This document shows, piece after piece, positions 1-7,107 of a stretch of 64,000 nucleotides of DNA (the stretch's first letter is position 1; every line of letters begins with the position of its first letter). Location of the stretch: assembly GCF_028681615.1 (NCBI RefSeq), contig NZ_JAQUHV010000008.1, positions 20,031 through 84,030 on the forward strand, in the 5' to 3' direction. The DNA comes from Sulfuricurvum sp. (GTDB lineage: Bacteria; Campylobacterota; Campylobacteria; Campylobacterales; Sulfurimonadaceae). The notes under the pieces are model-generated. The model searched no databases. It saw nothing but the letters and a program-made list of their open reading frames with translations, and was not told where the DNA came from. The position numbers and the translations under genes were made by a program.

Positions 1-1
1 C

Positions 2-895
2 GGCGACAACCTGGTTATAACTCCGGGCATTCGATATGAGAATGTATCGCGTGATTTTGGAACGACATCGAAGATCGATTATGTGGCTCCGTCCTTTCAT
101 CTGCTGTATAAACTGACATCGAATGATAATATCCGCGCAAGCATCGCTAAAACGGTTAGATTGCCGAGATTAAACGATTTAGCCGCGACCTTGGTAAGCT
201 CACTCTATCAAAATGATATTCATCACCCCGATCACATCGGAAATCCGGATCTGAAAGAAGAGCAGGCTCTCAGCTATGAGCTTAGGGGAGAACATTTTTT
301 CGGGGAGAACGGGATTGTCAGTATCGGCGGTTTTTATAGAAATATCACCGATAAGATTGAAACGACGACGACATTTGACAGCGGAAGCGGCAGATATCTT
401 GCCCGGCCGTACAATGCCGGCAATGGGCAGCTCTGGGGCAGCGAATTTGAACTGAAGAAGTCCCTTGATGCACTGGCAGAGGGTTTGGGGATTTTTGCCA
501 ACGCAACGTATCAAGACTCCAGCATTACGGCCAACGGAGTAACGCGTCCGATCAAACAGACCTCAAATTTTCTTTATAACGTCGGTGTCGATCATACACT
601 CAAAGCGTATAGATTAACGTACGGTGCCGCCTATCGCTATGTCGGCGGATATGACGATCCTATTGATGAAAATGGTTTTTCCGAGTCGCAAAAAGGGTAT
701 GGCGTATTTGATCTGTATGCGACCAAACGTCTTAATTCGACGTTTAAATTGGGGTTAAATCTGAAGAACATTACGTCAAATACGATTGCATCCACCTCAA
801 AATATTACGATACGTCAGGAACGTTAATCGAAACTCAAATCGATAAAGAACATTCATCGCCGCAAATTTTGCTCTCGCTTGAAGGGCGTTGGTAA
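2..895 (+). CDS. TonB-dependent outer-membrane receptor, C-terminal part
   Basis: About 297 C-terminal residues of an outer-membrane beta-barrel receptor that imports a ligand such as a siderophore or metal chelate using TonB energy. The frame is open to the left edge, so the plug domain and early strands lie outside the window. The visible part has alternating amphipathic strands and family phrases such as TPGIRYE near the start and GNPDLKEEQALSYELRG, which begins about 50 residues after the GTG at 83. It ends in an aromatic residue (EGRW), as barrel proteins do for BAM recognition. The ligand cannot be told from this part. A small membrane protein gene follows after about 115 bases. Confidence 0.9.
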   Translation, partial: GDNLVITPGIRYENVSRDFGTTSKIDYVAPSFHLLYKLTSNDNIRASIAKTVRLPRLNDLAATLVSSLYQNDIHHPDHIGNPDLKEEQALSYELRGEHFFGENGIVSIGGFYRNITDKIETTTTFDSGSGRYLARPYNAGNGQLWGSEFELKKSLDALAEGLGIFANATYQDSSITANGVTRPIKQTSNFLYNVGVDHTLKAYRLTYGAAYRYVGGYDDPIDENGFSESQKGYGVFDLYATKRLNSTFKLGLNLKNITSNTIASTSKYYDTSGTLIETQIDKEHSSPQILLSLEGRW

Positions 896-1011
896 TTGAC
901 GATAAAATAAACCAATATCCAACCTTAAAACGTCATTTTAGGGGGGATTCATTAACCGATTCTAGGCTAATATGGTTACTATTCTTACACTACAATCACG
1001 AGGAGATACCT

Positions 1012-1209
1012 ATGGTAGACAACGAGCCGACATTAAGTTCAATTGAGGACTACGACAACCTAAAAGGGCCAAAAAAAACGATAGTTTGGACGGTTATTAT
1101 CAGCGGATTATTGATCGGGTTGATTTTCTGGGGAGCCAAGAGTTATTTCGGCAATGTGAATGATTCAATCCCGGTACAGGATTCAATCGGTAAAGTACCC
1201 GTAAAATGA
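1012..1209 (+). CDS. Small single-pass membrane protein
   Basis: A 65-residue protein that I do not recognise. The ATG at 1012 is preferred over upstream in-frame starts because AGGAG lies at 1001-1005. The first 23 residues are acidic and polar, a hydrophobic helix (IVWTVIISGLLIGLIFWGA) spans about residues 24-42, and a short polar tail follows, so one membrane span with short ends is expected. It lies just downstream of a TonB-dependent receptor on the same strand and could be an accessory of that uptake system, but only position supports this. Confidence 0.6.
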   Translation: MVDNEPTLSSIEDYDNLKGPKKTIVWTVIISGLLIGLIFWGAKSYFGNVNDSIPVQDSIGKVPVK

Positions 1210-1230
1210 TGGTAAAATTCTCCTTTTAAT

Positions 1231-1315
1231 TTTTTGAACGCTAACGGAGTAAAACCCCGTTAGTCTACGCTGGCCGCTATGGCACTAAAGCTTGCCTCAA
1301 ATGAGGCAGAATCTA
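1231..1315 (+). repeat. Structured intergenic element, copy A
   Basis: An intergenic element with two clear hairpins and a conserved middle. Stem 1 pairs CTAACGG (1241-1247) with CCGTTAG (1257-1263). The middle block runs from GTCTACGCT to AAAGCT. The last hairpin pairs TGCCTC (1293-1298) with GAGGCA (1303-1308). The reverse complement of 14429-14511 aligns along its whole length, with compensatory changes in stem 1. It sits between the small membrane protein gene and the M48 protease start. It may be a repeat family or a structured RNA; no homologue is known to me. Confidence 0.7.
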
Positions 1316-1324
1316 AGGGATCGA

Positions 1325-2569
1325 ATGGTTTCATCAATTATCGGAATTTATACTTTTTATATTCTTGTTCGACTTTATGTCAGCGTAATGCAGATCGGGT
1401 ATATCAATCAGATCAAGCGCAGAGGTGCAGTGCTCATGGGTGAGCGCGAATATCTGGATGCTGCAAATTATGCTGTCGCAAAAGAAAAACTCGGAATGGT
1501 TGAAACGTTTGTCGAATTCGGTCTGTTTTTAATCTGGATCGGCGGTTTGATGCGCTGGCTGGATGAAGCATTTGCGGTACAAAGCCAGAGCGTTCACGCC
1601 ATTATCGTTGTCATGGGAATGATTGTGATCAATTCTTTGGTTCAACTCCCTTTCGGCTGGATTGCAAAATTCAAAATCGATGCCCAATACGGCTTTAACC
1701 GCTCAACGGTTGCGCAGTTTGTCAAAGATACGTTGATCAGTTCTCTTTTGACGATTATTATCGGAAGCCTTATCGTATGGATTGTTTCGATGATTATCAC
1801 TTCGAGTACACTGTGGTGGCTTTGGACGTTCGTATTTATTTTTGCGGTCGTGATCGCTATCAATATGTTCTTTCCGACGATCCGTGCACTCTTTTTTGAC
1901 AAAGTAACCCCATTGGAAAATCCTGAGTTACGGGAGCAGATTGAGGCACTGATGGCTAAAACGGGCTTTGTCAGCAGCGGAGTTTTCATCAGTGACGCGA
2001 GTAAACGGGATGCTCGGTTGAACGCGTATTTCGGAGGACTCGGTAAATCAAAACGGGTCGTATTGTTCGATACGCTGATCCAAAAACTCACTCCTTCGGA
2101 ACTGATTGCTGTTTTAGGTCATGAACTGGGGCATTTCGCCCATGGCGATTTATACAAAAATATCGCGATGGTAGGGGCCATGCTGTTTGCAATGTTTGCG
2201 CTTTTCGGGAACCTCCCTGAAACGCTTTATATGGAGCTTGGTGTTGCCCAAAGCCCTCAGATTATTATGGTGCTCTTTATCCTTCTCCTCCCGGTCGTCA
2301 GTTTTGTCATGATGCCGCTCATGGGATTGGTAAGCCGACATAATGAGTACGAAGCAGATCGAAGCGGTGCAGAACTCGGCGGTGCGGAACATCTCGTCAA
2401 TGCGCTGAAAAAACTGGTGAGTGAAAACAAAAGCTTCCCGCTGTCGCATCCTCTATACCGCTTTTTTCATACGACCCATCCTCCTGTCGTTGAACGTCTT
2501 CGTGCTTTGGGTGCAGATATATATGTTCACACTGACTCAGGATACGCCGATCCATGTCCAAAAGACTAA
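1325..2569 (+). CDS. M48 family zinc metalloprotease (Ste24-like)
   Basis: An integral-membrane zinc endopeptidase of the M48/Ste24 type, about 414 residues. The zinc motif HELGH is at about residues 266-270, and the third ligand lies in NEYEADRSG at about 342. Hydrophobic helices occur before and after the catalytic domain. Family members cleave prenylated or misfolded membrane proteins; the substrate here is unknown. In-frame starts exist at 1292 (TTG) and 1301 (ATG), but those codons lie inside the repeat-like hairpin. The ATG at 1325 follows AAGGGA and begins a hydrophobic helix, so it is preferred. The end overlaps prmC by 16 bases, suggesting translational coupling. Confidence 0.88.
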   Translation: MVSSIIGIYTFYILVRLYVSVMQIGYINQIKRRGAVLMGEREYLDAANYAVAKEKLGMVETFVEFGLFLIWIGGLMRWLDEAFAVQSQSVHAIIVVMGMIVINSLVQLPFGWIAKFKIDAQYGFNRSTVAQFVKDTLISSLLTIIIGSLIVWIVSMIITSSTLWWLWTFVFIFAVVIAINMFFPTIRALFFDKVTPLENPELREQIEALMAKTGFVSSGVFISDASKRDARLNAYFGGLGKSKRVVLFDTLIQKLTPSELIAVLGHELGHFAHGDLYKNIAMVGAMLFAMFALFGNLPETLYMELGVAQSPQIIMVLFILLLPVVSFVMMPLMGLVSRHNEYEADRSGAELGGAEHLVNALKKLVSENKSFPLSHPLYRFFHTTHPPVVERLRALGADIYVHTDSGYADPCPKD

Positions 2570-3387
2570 AAGAGCTCCATGCCGATGTGACGGCACGACT
2601 GGAAGGGGTTGTAGAATCTCCCCGTCGTGAAGCGGAACTTTTGTTGATGGCTTATCTTAAAAAAGATCAACTCTATTTTATCACCCGTCAAGATGATGAG
2701 ATCGATGATCAAGCGCCTTTGCTTTTAGAGTGGATCGAAAAACGCAGCCGCAATGTCCCTCTCGAATACCTTACGAATCGGGTCAGTTTTTACAGCCGTG
2801 AATTTTATATCGATGAGGGTGCACTTATTCCCCGACCTGAAACAGAGCATCTTATCGATGAAGTACTGGCACGTGTTTCAGCTGATGAAGCGATAACCGT
2901 TGTCGAAGTAGGGGTAGGGAGCGGTATTATTTCGATCCTTTTGGCCTTACATCTCCCGAATGCCCGTTTTATCGCCGTTGATATTTCGCCTCGTGCATTG
3001 GCGGTCGCACGACGCAATATAGAGGCATTTGGATTGAGTGATCGGATTGAACTGCGTGAGGGCGATCTTTTAGACGCTATCACCGAACAAATCGATTTGC
3101 TTGTCTCCAATCCCCCCTATATCGCTCAGGATGCCCCATTGGAAAGCAACCTTTCTTATGAGCCTCAAAATGCCCTTTTCGGAGGGGAAATAGGGGATGA
3201 GATTATCCGCCGTTTGCTTGATGAGGTTTATAATCGCCGTATTCCTCTCTTTGTTTGTGAGATGGGATACGATCAACGGTTAAAAGTCCAAGAATATCTT
3301 AGACGTTTTGCGGTAAAATCGTTAGATTTTTATACCGATTTAGCCTCGTTTGACCGAGGATTTGTATTAAAGGCACATCATGAATAA
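2554..3387 (+). CDS. prmC: Peptide chain release factor N5-glutamine methyltransferase
   Basis: PrmC (HemK) methylates the glutamine of the GGQ motif in release factors RF1 and RF2, using S-adenosylmethionine. The 277-residue length is normal. An N-terminal helical release-factor-binding domain is followed by a Rossmann methyltransferase fold with VVEVGVGSGIISILLAL and the catalytic NPPY at about residues 186-189. The motif RPETEHLI just before the SAM site is typical of the family. It starts inside the end of the M48 gene and overlaps the next gene by 8 bases, so the genes 1325-4611 look like one operon. Confidence 0.95.
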   Translation: MSKRLKELHADVTARLEGVVESPRREAELLLMAYLKKDQLYFITRQDDEIDDQAPLLLEWIEKRSRNVPLEYLTNRVSFYSREFYIDEGALIPRPETEHLIDEVLARVSADEAITVVEVGVGSGIISILLALHLPNARFIAVDISPRALAVARRNIEAFGLSDRIELREGDLLDAITEQIDLLVSNPPYIAQDAPLESNLSYEPQNALFGGEIGDEIIRRLLDEVYNRRIPLFVCEMGYDQRLKVQEYLRRFAVKSLDFYTDLASFDRGFVLKAHHE

Positions 3388-3862
3388 AAAAGCGTTAGTG
3401 GATGTAATCTATCTTTTATTGATCGCAATGACGGCAGGAGCCGTTCTAATCTTGGGCGCATTCGTTGCCGCAGTCGTCTTTCACTCTGAGATGTATTTGA
3501 CACTGCCGCTTCTTTCTCGATACGAAGAGGGAAAAATTATGGGGGAAATCTTTCGCCGTTTCACCTACTGGGCTTATTTTATGACGGCTGTGATTGCAAT
3601 CTATGAAGTCTCCCGATACAAAGTGATGCAAATCGACAAAATATCGATATTAAGTGCTTTGGGTTCTATCGGAACCCTCCTGTTATTCAGTGCCGTCTAT
3701 ACTCCTAAAATTTTGGAATACCAAACGCAAGGTGAAGCGGTGATGATGCAAAACTCTTTTGAATCATTGCACAAAGCGAGTGAGATCGATTTTAAAATTC
3801 TCCTTGTGATGCTATTGATCCTGTTTATCCGCAGAGCCTATATTTTGGCGGTGAAAAAATGA
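3380..3862 (+). CDS. DUF4149-like integral membrane protein
   Basis: A 160-residue membrane protein with four predicted spans (about residues 8-32, 65-80, 90-110 and 140-155). Overall pattern and size resemble the DUF4149 (TMEM205-like) family, of unknown biochemical role. The FRRFTYWAYFM segment between spans 1 and 2 resembles the conserved loop of the family. It overlaps prmC upstream by 8 bases and the ABC ATPase gene downstream by 4 bases (ATGA), so all are probably translated together. Confidence 0.7.
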   Translation: MNKKALVDVIYLLLIAMTAGAVLILGAFVAAVVFHSEMYLTLPLLSRYEEGKIMGEIFRRFTYWAYFMTAVIAIYEVSRYKVMQIDKISILSALGSIGTLLLFSAVYTPKILEYQTQGEAVMMQNSFESLHKASEIDFKILLVMLLILFIRRAYILAVKK

Positions 3863-4611
3863 TCCGCTTTGAAAATGTAACCAAAAGCTTCGGAAAGCGG
3901 GAGATCCTAAAAGGGGTCACTCTGGAGATCGAGAAGGGCAAGACCACTGTCATCTTCGGTGTCTCCGGCGGAGGGAAGTCTACGATTATCAAACATATCG
4001 TGGGGCTGTTAAAACCTGATAGCGGTACGATCACGGTTGACGGTATCCGTGTCGACAATGCCGATGAGACGACATTACGAGCAATCCGGACGAAAGTAGG
4101 GTTTTTATTTCAAAGCGGTGCGCTCTTCGACAGTATGAACATTCGAGAAAATGTCGCATTCCCGATGCTTGAACATCAAAAATTAACCCCAAAAGAGTTA
4201 GAACGAAAGATTGACGAAAAGCTTACGATGGTCGGACTTGATCCTAAAATCGTCAAATCGCTCTATCCTGAAGAACTCAGCGGCGGGATGCGTAAACGGG
4301 TAGGGCTAGCCCGCACCCTCGCGCTGGAGCCGGAAGTCATTTTATACGATGAACCGACGTCAGGGCTCGATCCGGTGACGAGTGACTTTATCACGCAGAT
4401 GATCAACGGTCTGCGTGATGATATCGGTATGACCTCTATCCTCATCAGTCATGATATCGCTGAGAGTTTCAAAGCAGGGGATAATTACGCAATGCTCTTT
4501 GATGGCGTCATTGTTGAATCAGGAGATAAAGAGTCGTTTCAAAATTCATCCAATGAAGTAGTTCAGCAGTTTATCCACGCACGTGCCAAAGGGCCGATAG
4601 AGTTTCATTAA
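3859..4611 (+). CDS. mlaF: ABC transporter ATPase, Mla (MlaF/Ttg2A) type
   Basis: A cytoplasmic ATPase subunit of the lipid-transport ABC system that moves phospholipids between inner and outer membranes (MlaFEDB). At 250 residues it has all motifs: Walker A GVSGGGKST at about 35-43, a Q-loop in LFQSGALFDSMN, the signature LSGGMRKRVGLAR, Walker B VILYDEPTSGLDP and the switch histidine in LISHD. The phrases FQSGALFDS and SGGMRKRV are typical of the MlaF branch rather than amino acid importers. The permease and MCE subunits do not follow here, so the partners must be elsewhere; the gene is the last of its operon before an AT-rich island. Confidence 0.82.
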   Translation: MIRFENVTKSFGKREILKGVTLEIEKGKTTVIFGVSGGGKSTIIKHIVGLLKPDSGTITVDGIRVDNADETTLRAIRTKVGFLFQSGALFDSMNIRENVAFPMLEHQKLTPKELERKIDEKLTMVGLDPKIVKSLYPEELSGGMRKRVGLARTLALEPEVILYDEPTSGLDPVTSDFITQMINGLRDDIGMTSILISHDIAESFKAGDNYAMLFDGVIVESGDKESFQNSSNEVVQQFIHARAKGPIEFH

Positions 4612-4618
4612 CATCCTC

Positions 4619-4684
4619 GTCATTCCCGACCTGATCGGGAATCTACCTATCCCGTCATTCCGTGCCACGACACGGAATCCATCC
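4619..4684. repeat. Two REP-like hairpins
   Basis: Two adjacent perfect hairpins follow mlaF. ATTCCCGA (4622-4629) pairs with TCGGGAAT (4635-4642), and ATTCCGTG (4657-4664) pairs with CACGGAAT (4671-4678). The second unit (4651-4684) recurs at 14810-14843 with 32 of 34 bases identical. This CGTCATTCC...GGAATC hairpin type is a common intergenic repeat in many bacterial genomes. It could also act as a terminator for the upstream operon, although it lacks a long T tract. Confidence 0.8.
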
Positions 4685-4852
4685 TCCTTTTATCCCCCCT
4701 AAAGCAATAAATCACTATTATCTTTTAACATATAAACAGATTTGGTGTTTATTTATATAGTTAAATTCAAGTTCTGAAATATATAATGTCCATTAAATAT
4801 AATAGTTAGGTATCCAGTGTGGTGTAATCTGAAAAAGAAGGAAGAGTAAATA

Positions 4853-5398
4853 GTGAAAAATATCTGGTTCATAAGAATGGATAAAGATAACTGGAATGAT
4901 CTTAATCTCACTTTTGAAACACCATTCATTCACAGTATGCATGGTAGCTGTGGGGACATAGCACTTGCATTGGAGTATAAAGATGATATTTTTCCCAAAC
5001 TTTCAATTAGTGAGCAAAGTTTGTCTAAGAAAATACTGTCAATCAAGAATACTCTCATAGAAAATGGTGCTTTTAATGAAACGCAGCTTGGTAAACAACG
5101 CTGTGATCTTGCAATTATCTATTGGCTTTCAAGAATGAAAATTGATGATATTGTATTTGCTAGAAATAAACTTGGTGAAGTCTTTCTGTGTAAAGTCACT
5201 GGTTATGTGTCCGAAGATTTTTTTGTTTCTTACGGTTGTTTTCAACGACCTGTTAAAATTTTACAAAAACTATCTGAATCCATGATGAACGGAGATATAT
5301 GGCATCGAACACAAGGCCGTAAAACAATTGAACGTAATGCTAAGCCTTTTATTGCCAACCTAGTGAAGGATCATTTAAATAATTATAATTTGGTGTAG
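4853..5398 (+). CDS. Hypothetical protein, possible PUA-like domain
   Basis: An AT-rich 181-residue gene starting with GTG after GAAGGAAGAG. I do not recognise the whole protein. The segment at about residues 95-140 (MKIDDIVFARNKLGEVFL, then a KVTG strand, then FQRPVKIL) resembles the small beta-barrel PUA/EVE-like modules found at the N-termini of some restriction enzymes, where such domains read modified bases. The N-terminal IWFIRM also fits those modules. This is judgement from pattern only. Codon use is much more AT-rich than in the flanking core genes, and the gene lies next to repeats, which suggests transfer. It may form an accessory cassette with the next two genes. Confidence 0.55.
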   Translation: MKNIWFIRMDKDNWNDLNLTFETPFIHSMHGSCGDIALALEYKDDIFPKLSISEQSLSKKILSIKNTLIENGAFNETQLGKQRCDLAIIYWLSRMKIDDIVFARNKLGEVFLCKVTGYVSEDFFVSYGCFQRPVKILQKLSESMMNGDIWHRTQGRKTIERNAKPFIANLVKDHLNNYNLV

Positions 5399-5410
5399 TG
5401 GTAAAAGCCT

Positions 5411-5470
5411 TTCTAGCTCCTAAGCTCCAACTTTGGAGTCTATAAATGAGGACATTGGGAACGATGGAAC
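5411..5470. repeat. Palindromic intergenic repeat remnant
   Basis: Between two island genes is a short hairpin CTCCAACTTTGGAG (5425-5438), with CTCCTAAG just before it and TTGGGAACG after it. This resembles the widespread TCCCAAGCTCCAGCTTGGGA family of intergenic palindromes, here degraded. It is not a tRNA and has no coding potential. Confidence 0.45.
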
Positions 5471-5499
5471 GTTATGAATATAGACAATAAGGAAAATAT

Positions 5500-6078
5500 A
5501 TGGGATTAAAAATTCACTCAATTGCAGAAATTCCAGAAAACGTATCAAGAAGCTACTATTTATATGTGCTTGATTACTACAATTGGGATGAACCAATAGG
5601 TAATACTCTTCGTTCTAATTTTGACCGTATGGCAGAATTTGCTTCAAAAAATGATGCTGTAGTAATACAGCCTGTTGGAGAGAGTCATTTCTTTTCAGAG
5701 TTATTATCTTGGGAAAGCCTTAATGGTATGAAGCCTGAAGATATTCTTCCAGCAATAATGATTACTTCAATCCATCCACAATACTTTTTAGAAAGAGACA
5801 ATCAAACTGTTCGAAGCGGTTCACTGCCAAAAGATGAAATTGTATTTATTCAATTAAAAGGAATTTGTAATCAACCTACTGATGTTCTAAAAATTATTGA
5901 ACAGATATTTACAGATATCAAAGAAAAAAAAGAAATTAAGAATTTTCAAGTTAAAAGAGAGCAAAAAGCTGGCGTTGGAGGTGCACTTGTTGATTCTTTA
6001 ATACTTGAACCAAATTTCGCTGGTGTTGGTGTTGACCTCAAGAAAGTATTTTCTGTATTCAAGCGAAAAAATGCATAA
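5500..6078 (+). CDS. Hypothetical protein of the accessory island
   Basis: A 192-residue protein that I do not recognise. The ATG at 5500 follows AAGGA at 5489-5493. There is no signal peptide or membrane span. The first 130 residues look like a mixed alpha/beta globular domain (SYYLYVLDYYNWDEPI, VVIQPVGESHFFSELLSW, IMITSIHPQYFLE), followed by a lysine-rich helix around 150-165 and a glycine-rich tail. Codon use is AT-rich like its neighbours. A strong terminator hairpin follows immediately. Its place between two other orphan genes suggests an accessory or defence-like role, but nothing in the sequence shows it. Confidence 0.6.
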   Translation: MGLKIHSIAEIPENVSRSYYLYVLDYYNWDEPIGNTLRSNFDRMAEFASKNDAVVIQPVGESHFFSELLSWESLNGMKPEDILPAIMITSIHPQYFLERDNQTVRSGSLPKDEIVFIQLKGICNQPTDVLKIIEQIFTDIKEKKEIKNFQVKREQKAGVGGALVDSLILEPNFAGVGVDLKKVFSVFKRKNA

Positions 6079-6088
6079 TAAATCACTG

Positions 6089-6132
6089 GAGCCAATAAAT
6101 TACACTTTGGGCAATTTATTGGCTCATTTTAA
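6089..6132 (+). terminator. Rho-independent terminator-like hairpin
   Basis: A perfect 13-base stem pairs 6089-6101 (GAGCCAATAAATT) with 6113-6125 (AATTTATTGGCTC) across an 11-base loop, followed by ATTTTAAA. It lies 11 bases after the stop of the preceding gene and would separate it from the DUF1643 gene. Confidence 0.75.
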
Positions 6133-6157
6133 ATGTTAGAGGAATAAAGGCATAAGT

Positions 6158-6685
6158 ATGATAAAAGAAGAAATCATTTATGCATCAGCAGAATTTTCTG
6201 ATGATAAACTTTATAGATATTGGCTAAAAAGAGTGTGGGATGAAGATAAAGAAATTGGTGTATTTATAGCACTTAACCCATCAAAAGCTACCGAATTAAA
6301 GTGTGATCAAACTATTTGTAATATTACTAATTTAGCTCTACAATGGGATTGGGGAGGATTCTACCTTTTAAATCTATTTGCTTTTAGGTCTACCGAGAAA
6401 AAACTAATGTTAATCAATCAAAATCCAATTGGAGAAAAGAATGATGAGATGATTGAAGCAATATGTAAAAGATCAAATAATATTGTTTTATCATGGGGAG
6501 AAGAAAAACCGAAACTAGTCAAAGATAGAGCAAGTAAGGTCAAACAAATTTTAAACAATATTAATAGAAATGTTTTGTGTTTGTCAGAAAATGCTGGGAG
6601 TGGATATCAGCATCCATGTATAATCAAAGTTGAAGATTTTAAAGAGCCTAGGGTTACAAGCATCAATCAAAATGCTGGAAAATAA
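6158..6685 (+). CDS. DUF1643 domain protein
   Basis: A 175-residue protein of the DUF1643 family, whose biochemical function is unknown; members are common on phages, plasmids and islands. The hallmarks are present: FIALNPSKATELKCDQT (usually LNPSTADxxxDDPT), WDWGGFYLLNLFAFRST, NPIGEKND and VLSWGE. The start at 6158 is supported by AGAGGAATAAAGG. The gene is AT-rich and is the last of the three island genes. It is separated from its left neighbour by a terminator, so it probably has its own promoter. Confidence 0.85.
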   Translation: MIKEEIIYASAEFSDDKLYRYWLKRVWDEDKEIGVFIALNPSKATELKCDQTICNITNLALQWDWGGFYLLNLFAFRSTEKKLMLINQNPIGEKNDEMIEAICKRSNNIVLSWGEEKPKLVKDRASKVKQILNNINRNVLCLSENAGSGYQHPCIIKVEDFKEPRVTSINQNAGK

Positions 6686-6694
6686 AAATAAAAA

Positions 6695-6735
6695 AATAGG
6701 GTCATGCCTTGAGATAGGGGTCAGCTATTCAATCT
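6695..6735. mobile_element. Possible transposon-end remnant
   Basis: An imperfect tandem of TAGGGTCATGCCTTGAG (6697-6713) and TAGGGGTCAGCTATTCAAT (6715-6733) closes the AT-rich island. From memory, GGGGTCAG followed by a short T-rich tail resembles the ends found next to REP-associated (Y1, IS200-like) transposase genes. No transposase gene is present, so this would only be a footprint. The family assignment is tentative. Confidence 0.35.
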
Positions 6736-6804
6736 TAAATTTTTAGGATATCGAAAAAAGAGGACGAAGCTAGAATAGCATTTACTTAAGAAAATAAAAC
6801 ATTT

Positions 6805-7095
6805 TTATCTTCCCCCAAACTTCTTTGCCCACCACTCTTGCGGGGTGAGGGTCTGCTCTTTTAAAAAGCTTTCTTCGAGATTATATTCATAGTTGGAACA
6901 GTATTCGAGCATTGTGGCGTAAGCTTCATTGATTTGCGTACTCATCGCGTGAGCGGTTTCGGGATCATCAGGGTGTTTGTCGGGATGCCATTGCTGCATC
7001 ATGGCTTTGTATCGGGATTTGATATCGAAGAGGGTGGATTTGTCGTGAAGGCCAAGGAGCGTTTTGGCCTTCATAAGGGAGTCAAAAGAGAGCAT
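6805..7095 (-). CDS. Small J-domain (DnaJ-like) protein
   Basis: A 96-residue protein consisting almost only of a J domain, the module that stimulates DnaK ATPase. Helix II and the HPD tripeptide are visible in MMQQWHPDKHPDDPETA, followed by helix III (STQINEAYATMLEYC). There is no glycine-rich or zinc-finger region, so it is not a full DnaJ; a short C-terminal tail ends in WWAKKFGGR. The gene starts only 12 bases after ftsZ on the same strand, implying cotranscription with the division genes. Its client is unknown. Confidence 0.85.
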   Translation of the reverse strand: MLSFDSLMKAKTLLGLHDKSTLFDIKSRYKAMMQQWHPDKHPDDPETAHAMSTQINEAYATMLEYCSNYEYNLEESFLKEQTLTPQEWWAKKFGGR

Positions 7096-7107
7096 GGAGA
7101 GTGGGAA

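Noticed and set aside
889..1011. Upstream extension of the small membrane protein gene
   Set aside because: The frame is open but the segment lacks a good SD and overlaps the receptor gene end; the start at 1012 has AGGAG.
1231..1315. Riboswitch upstream of the M48 gene
   Set aside because: The related copy at 14429-14511 has the opposite orientation to its downstream gene, which a cis-acting riboswitch would not have.
5399..5499. tRNA-like segment in the island
   Set aside because: Only one short stem forms; there is no cloverleaf or CCA end.
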